64,000 bases of DNA, from NCBI GenBank assembly GCA_003550275.1, contig QXCW01000002.1:186001-250000 (forward strand), read 5' to 3'. This document shows, in pieces, positions 8,504 through 18,982 of this stretch. The notes under the pieces were generated by a model. That model saw nothing but the letters and a program-made list of their open reading frames with translations. It did not search any database and was not told the origin of the DNA. Each line of letters begins with the position of its first letter. Position 1 is the first letter of the stretch. The stretch is from Flavobacteriaceae bacterium MAR_2010_72 (GTDB lineage Bacteria; Bacteroidota; Bacteroidia; Flavobacteriales; Flavobacteriaceae). A program made the position numbers and the translations under genes.

Positions 8504-9639
8504 TCTACAAAAGTAGCCAACAACTTAAGAACTTGGGTAATTTCATCTGCTGAATTATAACTATGCAAACAAAAACGAAGGCGCTCCCTACCTTTAGGGA
8601 CGGTAGGTGATAAAATTGCCTTAACATCAAATCCCTGTTTTTGCAGCTGTTTTGAGATGCTTCCTACGTTATCATTGCCTTCTATAATACAACATTGAAT
8701 AGCAGAATCACTTTCTATAAAATGGCTTTCTAGGTTGTTAGATTTGATTTCTGATTTAAAGAGTTGAATATTGTGATGCAATTTTTGAATGTTATTAGTG
8801 ATATTCAATTCGTCATAAGCCATAATAATTGTGGCAATACTATGTGGCGGCAAAGCCGTAGTGTAAATAAAACTACGTGCAAAATTGACTAAATAATCTT
8901 TGAGATCTTCGCTACCTAATATAGCAGCACCATGACAACCCAAACCTTTCCCAAAGGTTATTAACCTTGCAAATACAGTATCTTGAAGCTGAAGTTGATC
9001 TACCATTCCTTTAGCATGGTTATCCAAAACCCCAACAGCATGGGCTTCATCCACAATCTGCAATGCGTGGTGTTTTAGGCATAGTTGCGAAAGTGCAACG
9101 AGGTCTGGACTGTCACCATCCATTGAAAATACAGATTCGGAAACAACATATACCGTTTCCCCATTTTGGACTCCATTTAATAGGTTTTCGAGATGATTTA
9201 AATCGTTGTGTTTGAACTTGAAAGCCTTTGCATTTGAAAGCCGAATACCATCTCTAATTGAGGCATGGATAAATTCATCATAAAAAATTAGATCTCCACG
9301 CTGCGGGACACACGAAAAGAAGCCAATATTGGCATTATAACCTGAATTAAAAACTAAAGCAGACTCACAGTTATACACCTTGCAAAGCTTGGTTTCAAGT
9401 TCATTATAAAGACTATGATTTCCTGTTAATAACCGTGAGCCAGTTGCCCCATTTTGAAATAGGTTATGAGCTTTTAGAAAATCGTGTGTATTATTAAAAA
9501 TGGATTCAGATTTTGAAAATCCTAAATAGTCGTTTGACGAGAAATCAATTAAATTATGAGAGTCACTTAAGTTTCGAAACAACTGTTCGTGCTCTCGATG
9601 CTCTAATTTAGATTTTAACTTTTTAGGAAGTTTGTCCAT
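8500..9639 (-). CDS. bioF: 8-amino-7-oxononanoate synthase
   Basis: The 379-residue alpha-oxoamine synthase condenses pimeloyl-ACP/CoA with L-alanine, the first step of the biotin bicycle. Seen: SSNDYLGFS (34-42), the GATGSRLLTGNH block (64-75), DEAHAVGVL (198-206), and the PLP lysine K231 in TFGKGLGCHGA. It is the first gene of bioF-bioD-bioA. A TATTTTTG box at 9651-9644 ends 4 nt before the ATG, so the transcript may be leaderless. It diverges from the M61 peptidase gene across 39 bp. Confidence 0.95.
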   Translation of the reverse strand: MDKLPKKLKSKLEHREHEQLFRNLSDSHNLIDFSSNDYLGFSKSESIFNNTHDFLKAHNLFQNGATGSRLLTGNHSLYNELETKLCKVYNCESALVFNSGYNANIGFFSCVPQRGDLIFYDEFIHASIRDGIRLSNAKAFKFKHNDLNHLENLLNGVQNGETVYVVSESVFSMDGDSPDLVALSQLCLKHHALQIVDEAHAVGVLDNHAKGMVDQLQLQDTVFARLITFGKGLGCHGAAILGSEDLKDYLVNFARSFIYTTALPPHSIATIIMAYDELNITNNIQKLHHNIQLFKSEIKSNNLESHFIESDSAIQCCIIEGNDNVGSISKQLQKQGFDVKAILSPTVPKGRERLRFCLHSYNSADEITQVLKLLATFVE

Positions 9640-9643
9640 AGAA

Positions 9644-9660
9644 CAAAAATACTATCTTAG
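9644..9660. promoter_or_regulatory. Compact divergent promoter, bioF / M61 peptidase
   Basis: Minus-strand TATTTTTG (9651-9644) faces bioF. Plus-strand TATCTTAG (9653-9660, one base off TAnnTTTG) faces the M61 gene 18 nt before its ATG. The two boxes nearly touch, so binding at one probably excludes the other. Confidence 0.5.
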
Positions 9661-9678
9661 ACCCTTAAATTTTAATTC

Positions 9679-11466
9679 ATGTATAGATTTCTTTTTGGTT
9701 TTTTGATTTTTATAATGGGAAATTTAGCGCTGGCGCAAGTCTCCTCAAACTATAACATTTCATTTGAAAACGCAGTCCATCATGAAGCCCACATCACAGC
9801 CACCTTTACAAATTTAGATTCTGATCTAGTTGAGTTTAGAATGAGCAGATCGTCACCTGGACGTTATGCGTTACATGAGTTTGTGAAAAACGTTTATAGC
9901 GTTACGGTAACTGATGGTAAAGGTAAAGTTTTACAAACCTTGAGGCCAAATCCATATGCCTGGCACGTAAAAGGTCATGATGGTACAATTATAGTGAGTT
10001 ATACCTTGTTTGCCAATCACGGTGATGGGACGTATGCACAAATTGATGAAACTCACGCACATCTTAATATTCCGGCTACATTTATGTATGTTCCTGAATT
10101 ATCCAATAATGAATTTGAAGTTACTTTTAACCTTAGAGAAGATTTAAATTGGAAAGTTGCAACCCAATTAAAACATGTAAAGGATCAAACCTATTATGCC
10201 AGAGATCTTCAATATTTCATGGATAGTCCAGTTGAAATTAGCAATTTTAGAAAAAGAAATTTTAAGGTAGATGGTCAGGACATTAATTTTGTGCTACATG
10301 ATGATAAGGCTTCTGATGAAGATTTTGATAAATACTTTGAAGACGTAAAGGCTATTGTGCTTCAACAGAAAGCAGTTTTCGGTGAACTTCCCAAGTTTGA
10401 TTATAGCGAATACACCTTTTTGGCCTGTTATATGCCAATTGTAGTTGGAGACGGAATGGAACACAGAAACTCTACTATTTTAACAACAACCAGAAGTTTA
10501 GCCCGAGGAGGAATTGAACAAAATATAGGTACTGTAGCACATGAGTTTTTTCATTGCTGGAATGTAGAGCGTATTAGACCACAAGATTTAGAGCCTTTTA
10601 ATTTTGAAGAGGCAAATATGAGTGGTTTACTATGGTTTGCCGAAGGGTTTACAAACTATTACGATGCTTTATCGATGTGTAGAGCAGGAGTGTGGAGCCA
10701 TGAAAAGTATTTAAGTGATATGAGCAGAGGATTTAATTTTGTGTGGACATCACCCGGGCGTCAATTTTTTAATCCTATTGAGATGAGTTACCAAGCACCT
10801 TTTGTGGATGCTGCAAAATCTGTCGATCAGACCAATCGAGAAAACACCTTCATTTCCTACTACAGCTACGGGGAAATGCTAGGCTTAGCTCTAGATTTAT
10901 CCTTGAGAGAACAAAATTTAAACCTTGACGATTACATGAAGCTTATGTGGACTAATTTTGGAAAAGTTGGTAATTATTATACAGTTGAAGAATTACACCA
11001 AACGCTCAATACTTATGCAGGAAAGGATTTTGGCGATGCTTTTTTTAATAATTATATTTATAAAAGTGGAATGCCAAATTTTGAAAGACTTTTCAAAAAT
11101 GTTGGTATTGATTTAAAAACGGAGAACACGATTTCATTTGGGGCCTTTGTAAGAGATCACAAATTATTAAGCAATCCAAAACTGAATTCTTCGGCATACA
11201 ATGCAGGTCTACAGATAGGTGATAAGCTTATAAAAGTTGGTGATTTTACTTTAAATAGTGTGGTAGATATTAATTTAGCTTTAAACAAATATGCTATTAA
11301 TGATGAGGTTGTTTTGGTTTACGGGCGTTATGATACCATTTATGAAACCACAATAAAAGTTCAAACAGATATTAATTATAATTTATCATTTATGAATTTA
11401 GATGATGAGCCTCAACTTAAAAAAATAAAACAAAATAAATCACTTTGGTTAAATACTAAAGAATAA
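9679..11466 (+). CDS. M61 family metallopeptidase with PDZ domain
   Basis: The 595-residue exported protein (signal peptide 1-19, ending ALAQ) matches the glycyl-aminopeptidase-type M61 family. An N-terminal beta domain is followed by the zinc motif HEFFH (H288-E289-x-x-H292) within VAHEFFHCWNVERIRP and the third ligand E322 in WFAEGFTNYY. A PDZ domain covers about 500-580 (SAYNAGLQIGDKLIKVG). Such enzymes are periplasmic aminopeptidases; substrate specificity is not determined here. The acetyltransferase gene starts 6 nt downstream, so the two are probably cotranscribed. Confidence 0.9.
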   Translation: MYRFLFGFLIFIMGNLALAQVSSNYNISFENAVHHEAHITATFTNLDSDLVEFRMSRSSPGRYALHEFVKNVYSVTVTDGKGKVLQTLRPNPYAWHVKGHDGTIIVSYTLFANHGDGTYAQIDETHAHLNIPATFMYVPELSNNEFEVTFNLREDLNWKVATQLKHVKDQTYYARDLQYFMDSPVEISNFRKRNFKVDGQDINFVLHDDKASDEDFDKYFEDVKAIVLQQKAVFGELPKFDYSEYTFLACYMPIVVGDGMEHRNSTILTTTRSLARGGIEQNIGTVAHEFFHCWNVERIRPQDLEPFNFEEANMSGLLWFAEGFTNYYDALSMCRAGVWSHEKYLSDMSRGFNFVWTSPGRQFFNPIEMSYQAPFVDAAKSVDQTNRENTFISYYSYGEMLGLALDLSLREQNLNLDDYMKLMWTNFGKVGNYYTVEELHQTLNTYAGKDFGDAFFNNYIYKSGMPNFERLFKNVGIDLKTENTISFGAFVRDHKLLSNPKLNSSAYNAGLQIGDKLIKVGDFTLNSVVDINLALNKYAINDEVVLVYGRYDTIYETTIKVQTDINYNLSFMNLDDEPQLKKIKQNKSLWLNTKE

Positions 11467-11472
11467 CTAGTA

Positions 11473-12024
11473 ATGAAAACTGTAACTTATCATAGAGTCT
11501 CCACTGATGAAGAACTTAAAGGAATTTTAAGCCTTCAGGAGCAAAACCTTAAAGATGTTTTATCTGCAGATGATAAAAGTAAAGAAGGCTTTGTGACTTT
11601 AAAACATTCTTATGATATGTTGAAGAGGATGAATGATAAATGTGCACATTGTATTGCCAAATATGATGATACCGTTGTAGGCTATGCCTTGTCTATGTTG
11701 CAAGATTTCAAAAAAGATATTCCATTATTAGTGCCGATGTTTACTGAAATAGACAATGCACTTTCAGAAAAGCACATAAACTTAAATTACTTGGCAATGG
11801 GACAAATATGTATTGATAAACAATACAGAGGGCAAGGGATTTTTAGAGGCTTGTACAATTTTATGAAAGATGAATTGTCATTAGAGTATGATGCCTTAAT
11901 TACAGAGGTTGACGTTTTGAATACGCGTTCATCCCAAGCTCACAAAGCAGTAGGTTTTGAAGTTTTAAAAAATTACTCATCCAATAATCAAAATTGGGAA
12001 TTGATTATTTGGAACTGGAAATAA
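11473..12024 (+). CDS. GNAT family N-acetyltransferase
   Basis: The 183-residue protein has the GNAT fold: a central ITKYDDTVVGYAL-like strand (about 61-73), then LAMGQICIDKQYRGQGIFRG with the acetyl-CoA loop RGQGIFRG at 119-126, and a C-terminal SSQAHKAVGFEVL segment. The acceptor cannot be predicted. It follows the M61 gene by 6 nt and ends just before a strong terminator. Confidence 0.8.
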   Translation: MKTVTYHRVSTDEELKGILSLQEQNLKDVLSADDKSKEGFVTLKHSYDMLKRMNDKCAHCIAKYDDTVVGYALSMLQDFKKDIPLLVPMFTEIDNALSEKHINLNYLAMGQICIDKQYRGQGIFRGLYNFMKDELSLEYDALITEVDVLNTRSSQAHKAVGFEVLKNYSSNNQNWELIIWNWK

Positions 12025-12054
12025 AAGAGCCAAACATTATGTTTGGCTCTTTTA
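12023..12054. terminator. Bidirectional terminator
   Basis: AAAAGAGCCAAAC and GTTTGGCTCTTTT form a 13-bp stem around a short ATTAT loop, flanked by A and T runs. It serves the GNAT gene (+) and atpC (-), which converge here. Confidence 0.85.
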
Positions 12055-12076
12055 TAATATAAATGTCATGAATAGC

Positions 12077-12370
12077 TTAATCAGCTAACACAATTACTTT
12101 ATTGTCTTTCATTTCAACGGTACCAGAATTTATCTTCACCGTTAAAACTTTTTTGTCATCTTTATGAGGGATCACCTGCGCATGCAGTTCATCAACAACC
12201 AAATTACTATTACTATGGGTTTTTATCCTAACAGTCCCAGCCTTAAGTAATGAAACAATTGCGGCGTGATTGTTAAGCATTTCAAAATCACCTAAAACTC
12301 CAGGAACAACCACAGAATCTACTTCTGAACTAAATAAGGTTGCTTCGGGTGATACAATTTCTAAATACAT
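12077..12370 (-). CDS. atpC: ATP synthase F1 subunit epsilon (short form)
   Basis: The 97-residue protein covers only the N-terminal beta-sandwich of the epsilon subunit (LEIVSPEATLFSSEVDSVVVPG, GDFEMLNNHAAIVSLLKAG). The C-terminal two-helix domain that inhibits ATP hydrolysis in E. coli-type enzymes is absent. It couples the gamma rotor stalk to the c-ring. It lies 29 bp after atpD on the same strand. The short form appears normal for Bacteroidota and is not a truncation. Confidence 0.92.
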   Translation of the reverse strand: MYLEIVSPEATLFSSEVDSVVVPGVLGDFEMLNNHAAIVSLLKAGTVRIKTHSNSNLVVDELHAQVIPHKDDKKVLTVKINSGTVEMKDNKVIVLAD

Positions 12371-12399
12371 ATATTAATAATTGATAATTATCAATTGAA

Positions 12400-13911
<1,512 letters not shown>

Positions 13912-13955
13912 TTATGTGTTTAATGTTTAGATAATCTTAAATTGGAAAAATGGCT

Positions 13956-14000
13956 AGCGCTTTAAACTCGAGCGCTTGGTTTTTTCGCGCTGCAAAGATA
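13956..14000 (-). promoter_or_regulatory. atpDC promoter and leader hairpin
   Basis: Minus-strand TATCTTTG (14000-13993) fits TAnnTTTG and lies 84 nt before the atpD ATG. In the leader, AGCGCT at 13956-13961 and 13971-13976 can form a 6-bp hairpin with a 9-nt loop. No clear -33 TTG was found. Confidence 0.55.
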
Positions 14001-14051
14001 TTAGTTTTAATTTAAAATTAAAGTCATTTTTTACCTTTTTTACAGATAAAA

Positions 14052-14078
14052 AAAACGCCTTCGATTAGAAGGCGTTTT
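14052..14078 (-). terminator. Terminator of the TonB-dependent receptor gene
   Basis: AAAACGCCTTC and GAAGGCGTTTT form an 11-bp stem with a 5-nt loop, followed on the minus strand by a T-run. It lies 22 bp past the receptor stop. Confidence 0.85.
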
Positions 14079-14099
14079 ACTACTTAAAATATTGAAATA

Positions 14100-16946
14100 T
14101 TAGTTGTTAATTGTCCAAGACACATAATATTGTGATCCTATAAATGGTCCACCAACCGCACTTTGAAACTCTTTACCTCCTAAATTGGTTCCACCAACTT
14201 TAAAAATAGATTTTAGAGAAGGTATTGAATAGTTTATTTGTGCGTCAACTACTGTTCTTGCAGGCATAATTGCGTTAGCAATACTTGCTTGCCAGAAATA
14301 CTCATCGGTCCATCTTACATTCACACCAAATCCAAAGTCTTTAAACAAACTATCGTTTCCAAAAGAAACTTTAACTTTATGTTCAGGAGAATTGAAACCT
14401 GCACTAAAATCAGGCTCTGAAGCTTGATCAAAATCGAGTTTAGCATAGGTATAATTAAAGCCTAGATCAAAATTTCCTGCAATTTTTGTAGACAACCCTA
14501 GTACTGCTCCATAAGAGCTTACATTAGCTGTAGAGTTGGTATTAACTTGAAAAACCGTATAATTTCCTGTTGGCCCACTTAATAGACCATTTGCTATATC
14601 TAGAACTCCAGATAGATCAGAAACCGAGCCATTGTTAGGCGTAATTACAAGCTTTTCTGCCAAGAAATCATTATATCTGTTATAATATAAATTCACATCA
14701 GTTGTAAATGGCCCTAATTTGCCTCTATACCCAACATCAAATGCAGTTACTTGTTCTTGTTTCACTAAAGGTGTAATACCTGTACCATTAACTGGTGTTA
14801 ACAAACCAGCATTTTGTTGTACAGCTACGTTTGGATTGGTCCCTCCTGCTACAGCGGTTTGAACGGCAATACCAAATGCGGTAACAGATTCTCTTGAGTA
14901 AGAATTAAAATAAGCATCTCTAGGCTTAAGTGCAGTTCCTGGAAGATCTCTGTCTAAATTAGCAGGCGATCCACCTACCAATATGGCTCTACCTACGTTA
15001 AACCCTATAAATAAAGCTTGAGTGTGTGGATTTCTAAATCCTGTTTGAACTGACGCTCTAAAGTTATGTTCTCTATTTGCTCCTGCAGCATAACCTACAG
15101 AAAGCCTTGGAGAATAGCTTGCATCAAAAAACTCATTTTTATCATAACGAACTGAAGCTGTTACTTTTAAACGCTCATCAGAAAATTTCTTAATACCTTG
15201 AACATATGCTCCATATTCTTCATAATCAATTGGACCATCGTAATCGGTAAAAATTGTTCCACTAGAATTTAAAGAATATTGTCTGTATGAACCACCTACT
15301 TGTAAATCCATGGCATCATTTAGCAAAGACTTGAAATTATAATTTCCTTCACCAACATGCATTTTGGTATTATCAAGGAATTTTGAACCAGTAGCAACAT
15401 TTGGGTCATTAGTGACTTTGTTAAATAAGGCTTCAAACTCAGGCGTACCTGGTTGAATGGTTACCGTTTGATCTGCAAATTGTCTTGCGCCAGCATGTGC
15501 TTGCTCATTTGTGCCTCCGCCTAAAATACCAGCGATGTAAGCACCAGTATAAGTGCCAAACCATTCTTGTGCACCTACTTTATTCATATTGATCCCAGTG
15601 AAGCGCATATCATAACTTTTACCCGCACTCTCACTCGTAGTGTAACCTCTTAAGAAAAAATTATCTCCTCTAATTTCTAATTTGTGCTGTTGCAATGTGA
15701 AGTCTTTAATTTGATATCTATTGGCGCCTTGATAAATAGTGCTTCCACGACCAACTTTAGATTTCCATTCTATTTCTATATCATCAGCAAATGGACGATA
15801 ATGCAACGAAAAATCAGCTTTTAAACTGTTTGCATCATAATCGGTTAAATCGGATTCCTTGTAACCTGTCCTAGCAACATTAACGGCTGGCACCATTGCA
15901 CTTGATCCCGGAGGAGCTTGCCCCAATTGCTCAAGGATTTGGGCAAATTGCCTAAGGTTTAAGCCTATGCTTGAAAGACTTACTTCGTCTCCATAGACGT
16001 TTAGTGCATCATGAGCAGGACCAGATCTAAATGGTAATATGGCATCAGGGCTTCCAACAGCACCTAAAACATATTGATTGGTATCGTTAGCTTGCCAATC
16101 GGTTCCATTTAGATATGAAAAGGATGCTTTCCCAGCAAATTTATCACTGAACTTATAGGCCGCTCTCATACCGAAGTCATAAAAGCTATTATCGCCACCA
16201 GCTTCTTGGGAGGTAATACCTTGTTTATAATAAAAATTAATCCCTTCATGATCGAAAGGGTTTTTACTATTCATAAATAAAATTCCATTGAAAGCGTTAG
16301 CACCATATAAAGCAGAAGAAGCTCCTGGTAATAATTCAACACTTTGAACATCCAATTCATTCAATCCTAACATGTTGCCAATCGCAAAGTTTAAAACAGG
16401 TGAAGCATTATCCATACCATCAACTAACTGAACAAATCGTGTATTTGCGTAAGTAGCAAACCCACGAGTGTTTACTGAGTTAAAAGTTAAACTCCCTTGG
16501 TGTACATCTACACCTTTGAGGTTTTCTAAACTATTATAAAAACTTGGTGCTGATGACATTTTGATGTCTTTGGCACTTAATCGCTCAATAGTCACCGGGG
16601 ATTCTCGTACACTTTCAGGTGTTCGTGAAGCCGAAATTACGATTTCATCCAACGCACTACCTTCATTTAAGGTAAAATTTAAAGTTTGAGATTTTGTTGT
16701 AACTTCTTTAGTTACGGTGCCAAAGCCAACACTACTTACTTGAATTGAAAATGGAGGGTTTTGGTTTACGTTTAAGGTATAGTTTCCGTCAAAGTCGGTT
16801 ACCGTTCCTGTAGATGTACCAATAACAATAACATTTGCGCCAGGCAAAGGTTGCCCATTATTATCTGTTACATTACCAGTTACTGTAGTTTGAGCAAAAC
16901 ATAAAGTGCCACAAAACAGTGTAAAAATTTTAAAGATTGCTTTCAT
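14100..16946 (-). CDS. TonB-dependent outer-membrane receptor
   Basis: The 948-residue protein has a signal peptide (1-18, ending CFAQ), a carboxypeptidase-regulatory-like domain (about 20-95: TGNVTDNNGQPLPGANV, GTVTDFDGNYTL), then a plug domain (about 115-230: LENLKGVDV, NTRGFATYANTRFVQLVDGM, VELLPGASSALYGANAFNGI) and a beta-barrel to the C-terminus. It should take up a large or scarce ligand with TonB-ExbBD energy. No SusD partner, regulator or degradative gene lies next to it, so the substrate is unknown. A TATATTCG box at 16982-16975 could be its promoter. Confidence 0.93.
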   Translation of the reverse strand: MKAIFKIFTLFCGTLCFAQTTVTGNVTDNNGQPLPGANVIVIGTSTGTVTDFDGNYTLNVNQNPPFSIQVSSVGFGTVTKEVTTKSQTLNFTLNEGSALDEIVISASRTPESVRESPVTIERLSAKDIKMSSAPSFYNSLENLKGVDVHQGSLTFNSVNTRGFATYANTRFVQLVDGMDNASPVLNFAIGNMLGLNELDVQSVELLPGASSALYGANAFNGILFMNSKNPFDHEGINFYYKQGITSQEAGGDNSFYDFGMRAAYKFSDKFAGKASFSYLNGTDWQANDTNQYVLGAVGSPDAILPFRSGPAHDALNVYGDEVSLSSIGLNLRQFAQILEQLGQAPPGSSAMVPAVNVARTGYKESDLTDYDANSLKADFSLHYRPFADDIEIEWKSKVGRGSTIYQGANRYQIKDFTLQQHKLEIRGDNFFLRGYTTSESAGKSYDMRFTGINMNKVGAQEWFGTYTGAYIAGILGGGTNEQAHAGARQFADQTVTIQPGTPEFEALFNKVTNDPNVATGSKFLDNTKMHVGEGNYNFKSLLNDAMDLQVGGSYRQYSLNSSGTIFTDYDGPIDYEEYGAYVQGIKKFSDERLKVTASVRYDKNEFFDASYSPRLSVGYAAGANREHNFRASVQTGFRNPHTQALFIGFNVGRAILVGGSPANLDRDLPGTALKPRDAYFNSYSRESVTAFGIAVQTAVAGGTNPNVAVQQNAGLLTPVNGTGITPLVKQEQVTAFDVGYRGKLGPFTTDVNLYYNRYNDFLAEKLVITPNNGSVSDLSGVLDIANGLLSGPTGNYTVFQVNTNSTANVSSYGAVLGLSTKIAGNFDLGFNYTYAKLDFDQASEPDFSAGFNSPEHKVKVSFGNDSLFKDFGFGVNVRWTDEYFWQASIANAIMPARTVVDAQINYSIPSLKSIFKVGGTNLGGKEFQSAVGGPFIGSQYYVSWTINN

Positions 16947-17125
16947 TTTAGGGAATTAGTTAATTTTTAGCAAACGAATATAATTAAATATCTAATTAAT
17001 TGTTAAAAATTTTTTAAAAAATTATGCACGCATAGTATATTTTAACAAAAAAACAGAAGAATATTACAAATTTCTTAAAAAAATTCGTGGAAAATTAAAA
17101 ATTATTAAGGTTTACGATTAAGAGG

Positions 17126-18976
17126 TTATTCAACCGTTACGGATTTGGCTAGATTACGAGGTTGGTCAACATTTCTTCCCAACATTACGGCTATATGATA
17201 CGACAACAGCTGTAAAGGAATAGTCGTTAGTAATGGCGATAAGGATTCAAGGGTTTCTGGTACTTCAATCACGTGATCGGCAAGTTCTCTAACGCTTTCG
17301 TCGCCTTCGGTAACAATGCCAATAATTTTACCTTTTCTTGACTTTATCTCTTGAATATTACTCACCACTTTTTCATAATGCCCTTTTTTGGTTGCAATAA
17401 CTACAATAGGCATATTTTCATCTATAAGAGCGATGGGACCATGCTTCATCTCGGCCGCCGGATAACCTTCGGCATGGATGTAGGAGATTTCCTTTAATTT
17501 AAGAGCGCCTTCCAAAGCCACAGGGAAATTATAACCTCTTCCTAGATAAAGGAAATTTTTAGTGTCCTTATAAATATTGGCAATTGTTTGGACGTAAGCG
17601 TCAGATTTTAATGCCAATTCAACTTTTTTCGGAATTAATTCCAACTCAATTAAATGTGTTCTAAAATCTGAACTTGATATGGTGCCTTTTGCTCTTGCCA
17701 ATCGAAGTGCAATGAGTGTAAGTACAGTTATTTGTGTTGTAAATGCTTTGGTTGAGGCTACACCTATTTCTGGACCAGCATGTGTATAGGCGCCCGCGTT
17801 GGTTTCACGAGCTATGGTTGAACCAACTACATTACAAACTCCAAAAACAAAAGCACCTTTTGATTTTGCTAATTTTATTGCGGCTAAAGTATCTGCAGTT
17901 TCACCCGATTGGGAAATGGCAATTACCACATCATTTTCGGTAATTACGGGGTTACGGTATCTAAATTCAGAAGCGTATTCAACTTCAACAGGGATTCTAG
18001 CTAAATCCTCGAAAATATATTCAGCTACCAAACCTGCATGCCATGAGGTACCACAGGCTACAATAATAATTCTATTGGCGTTAAGAAATTTCTTCATATT
18101 ATCTTCAACACCAGCCATTTTTATAATGGCTTCATTAGAACGTAATCGTCCTCTAAAAGTGTCCAAGATAGCACTAGGTTGTTCGTAGATTTCCTTCAGC
18201 ATAAAATGATCGTAACCGCCTTTTTCAATCTGCTCAAGATTTATTTGAAGCTCCTGCATATAGGGATCTACAAGTGAATCATCCTTAATTTTACGAACTT
18301 TTATGTCTTTACCTCGTCTTACAATGGCCATCTCTTCATCTTCGAGGTAAATGGCATTTTTTGTGTACTCAATAAACGGTGATGCGTCACTGGCTATAAA
18401 AAATTCATCGTCACCAATGCCTATTGCTAAAGGGCTACCTAGTTTGGCCACAACAATTTCATCTGGCTTGGTTTTATCGAAAACAGCAATAGCATAGGCG
18501 CCAACAACTTGATTTAAGGCAATTTGAACAGCTTTGCCCAGTTTGATGTCACCTTCATTGTTTTTGACATCTTCGATGAGGTTGACCAAAATCTCGGTAT
18601 CTGTTTCTGACTTGAAGTGATAGCCTCGTTTTAGAAGCTCCTTTTTTAGAGATTCGTAATTTTCAATAATACCATTATGTATGATGACTAAATTTCCTGA
18701 ATTGGAATAATGTGGATGTGAATTGACATCATTTGGTACACCATGTGTCGCCCAGCGGGTATGGCCGATTCCCAATGTTCCGTTAGTTGAAATCTCATCT
18801 TTAACCCTGTGTTCTAGATCGGCGACTTTTCCTTTAGTCTTGCACAATTTAATGTCGGTTCCATCAAAAAGAGCGACACCTGCACTATCATAGCCACGGT
18901 ACTCTAGTCGTTGTAATCCTTTTAAAATAATTGGATAAGCTTCTCTGTGACCAATATATCCGACAATTCCACACAT
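17126..18976 (-). CDS. glmS: Glutamine-fructose-6-phosphate aminotransferase (isomerizing)
   Basis: The 616-residue enzyme makes glucosamine-6-phosphate for peptidoglycan and lipopolysaccharide precursors. The N-terminal glutaminase domain starts with the nucleophile Cys2 (MCGIVGYIG) and has GHTRWATHG and HNGIIENY. Two SIS sugar-isomerase domains follow (about 290-430 and 465-600; VACGTSWHAG, SQSGETADT, and the C-terminal LAKSVTVE). It lies 6 bp after the DUF4270 gene. No glmS ribozyme is visible upstream, where there is no room for one. Confidence 0.98.
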   Translation of the reverse strand: MCGIVGYIGHREAYPIILKGLQRLEYRGYDSAGVALFDGTDIKLCKTKGKVADLEHRVKDEISTNGTLGIGHTRWATHGVPNDVNSHPHYSNSGNLVIIHNGIIENYESLKKELLKRGYHFKSETDTEILVNLIEDVKNNEGDIKLGKAVQIALNQVVGAYAIAVFDKTKPDEIVVAKLGSPLAIGIGDDEFFIASDASPFIEYTKNAIYLEDEEMAIVRRGKDIKVRKIKDDSLVDPYMQELQINLEQIEKGGYDHFMLKEIYEQPSAILDTFRGRLRSNEAIIKMAGVEDNMKKFLNANRIIIVACGTSWHAGLVAEYIFEDLARIPVEVEYASEFRYRNPVITENDVVIAISQSGETADTLAAIKLAKSKGAFVFGVCNVVGSTIARETNAGAYTHAGPEIGVASTKAFTTQITVLTLIALRLARAKGTISSSDFRTHLIELELIPKKVELALKSDAYVQTIANIYKDTKNFLYLGRGYNFPVALEGALKLKEISYIHAEGYPAAEMKHGPIALIDENMPIVVIATKKGHYEKVVSNIQEIKSRKGKIIGIVTEGDESVRELADHVIEVPETLESLSPLLTTIPLQLLSYHIAVMLGRNVDQPRNLAKSVTVE

Positions 18977-18982
18977 ATGAGA

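Noticed and set aside
17799-18188. 129-codon plus-strand frame within glmS
   Set aside because: Antisense to the glmS SIS domain; no conserved sequence.
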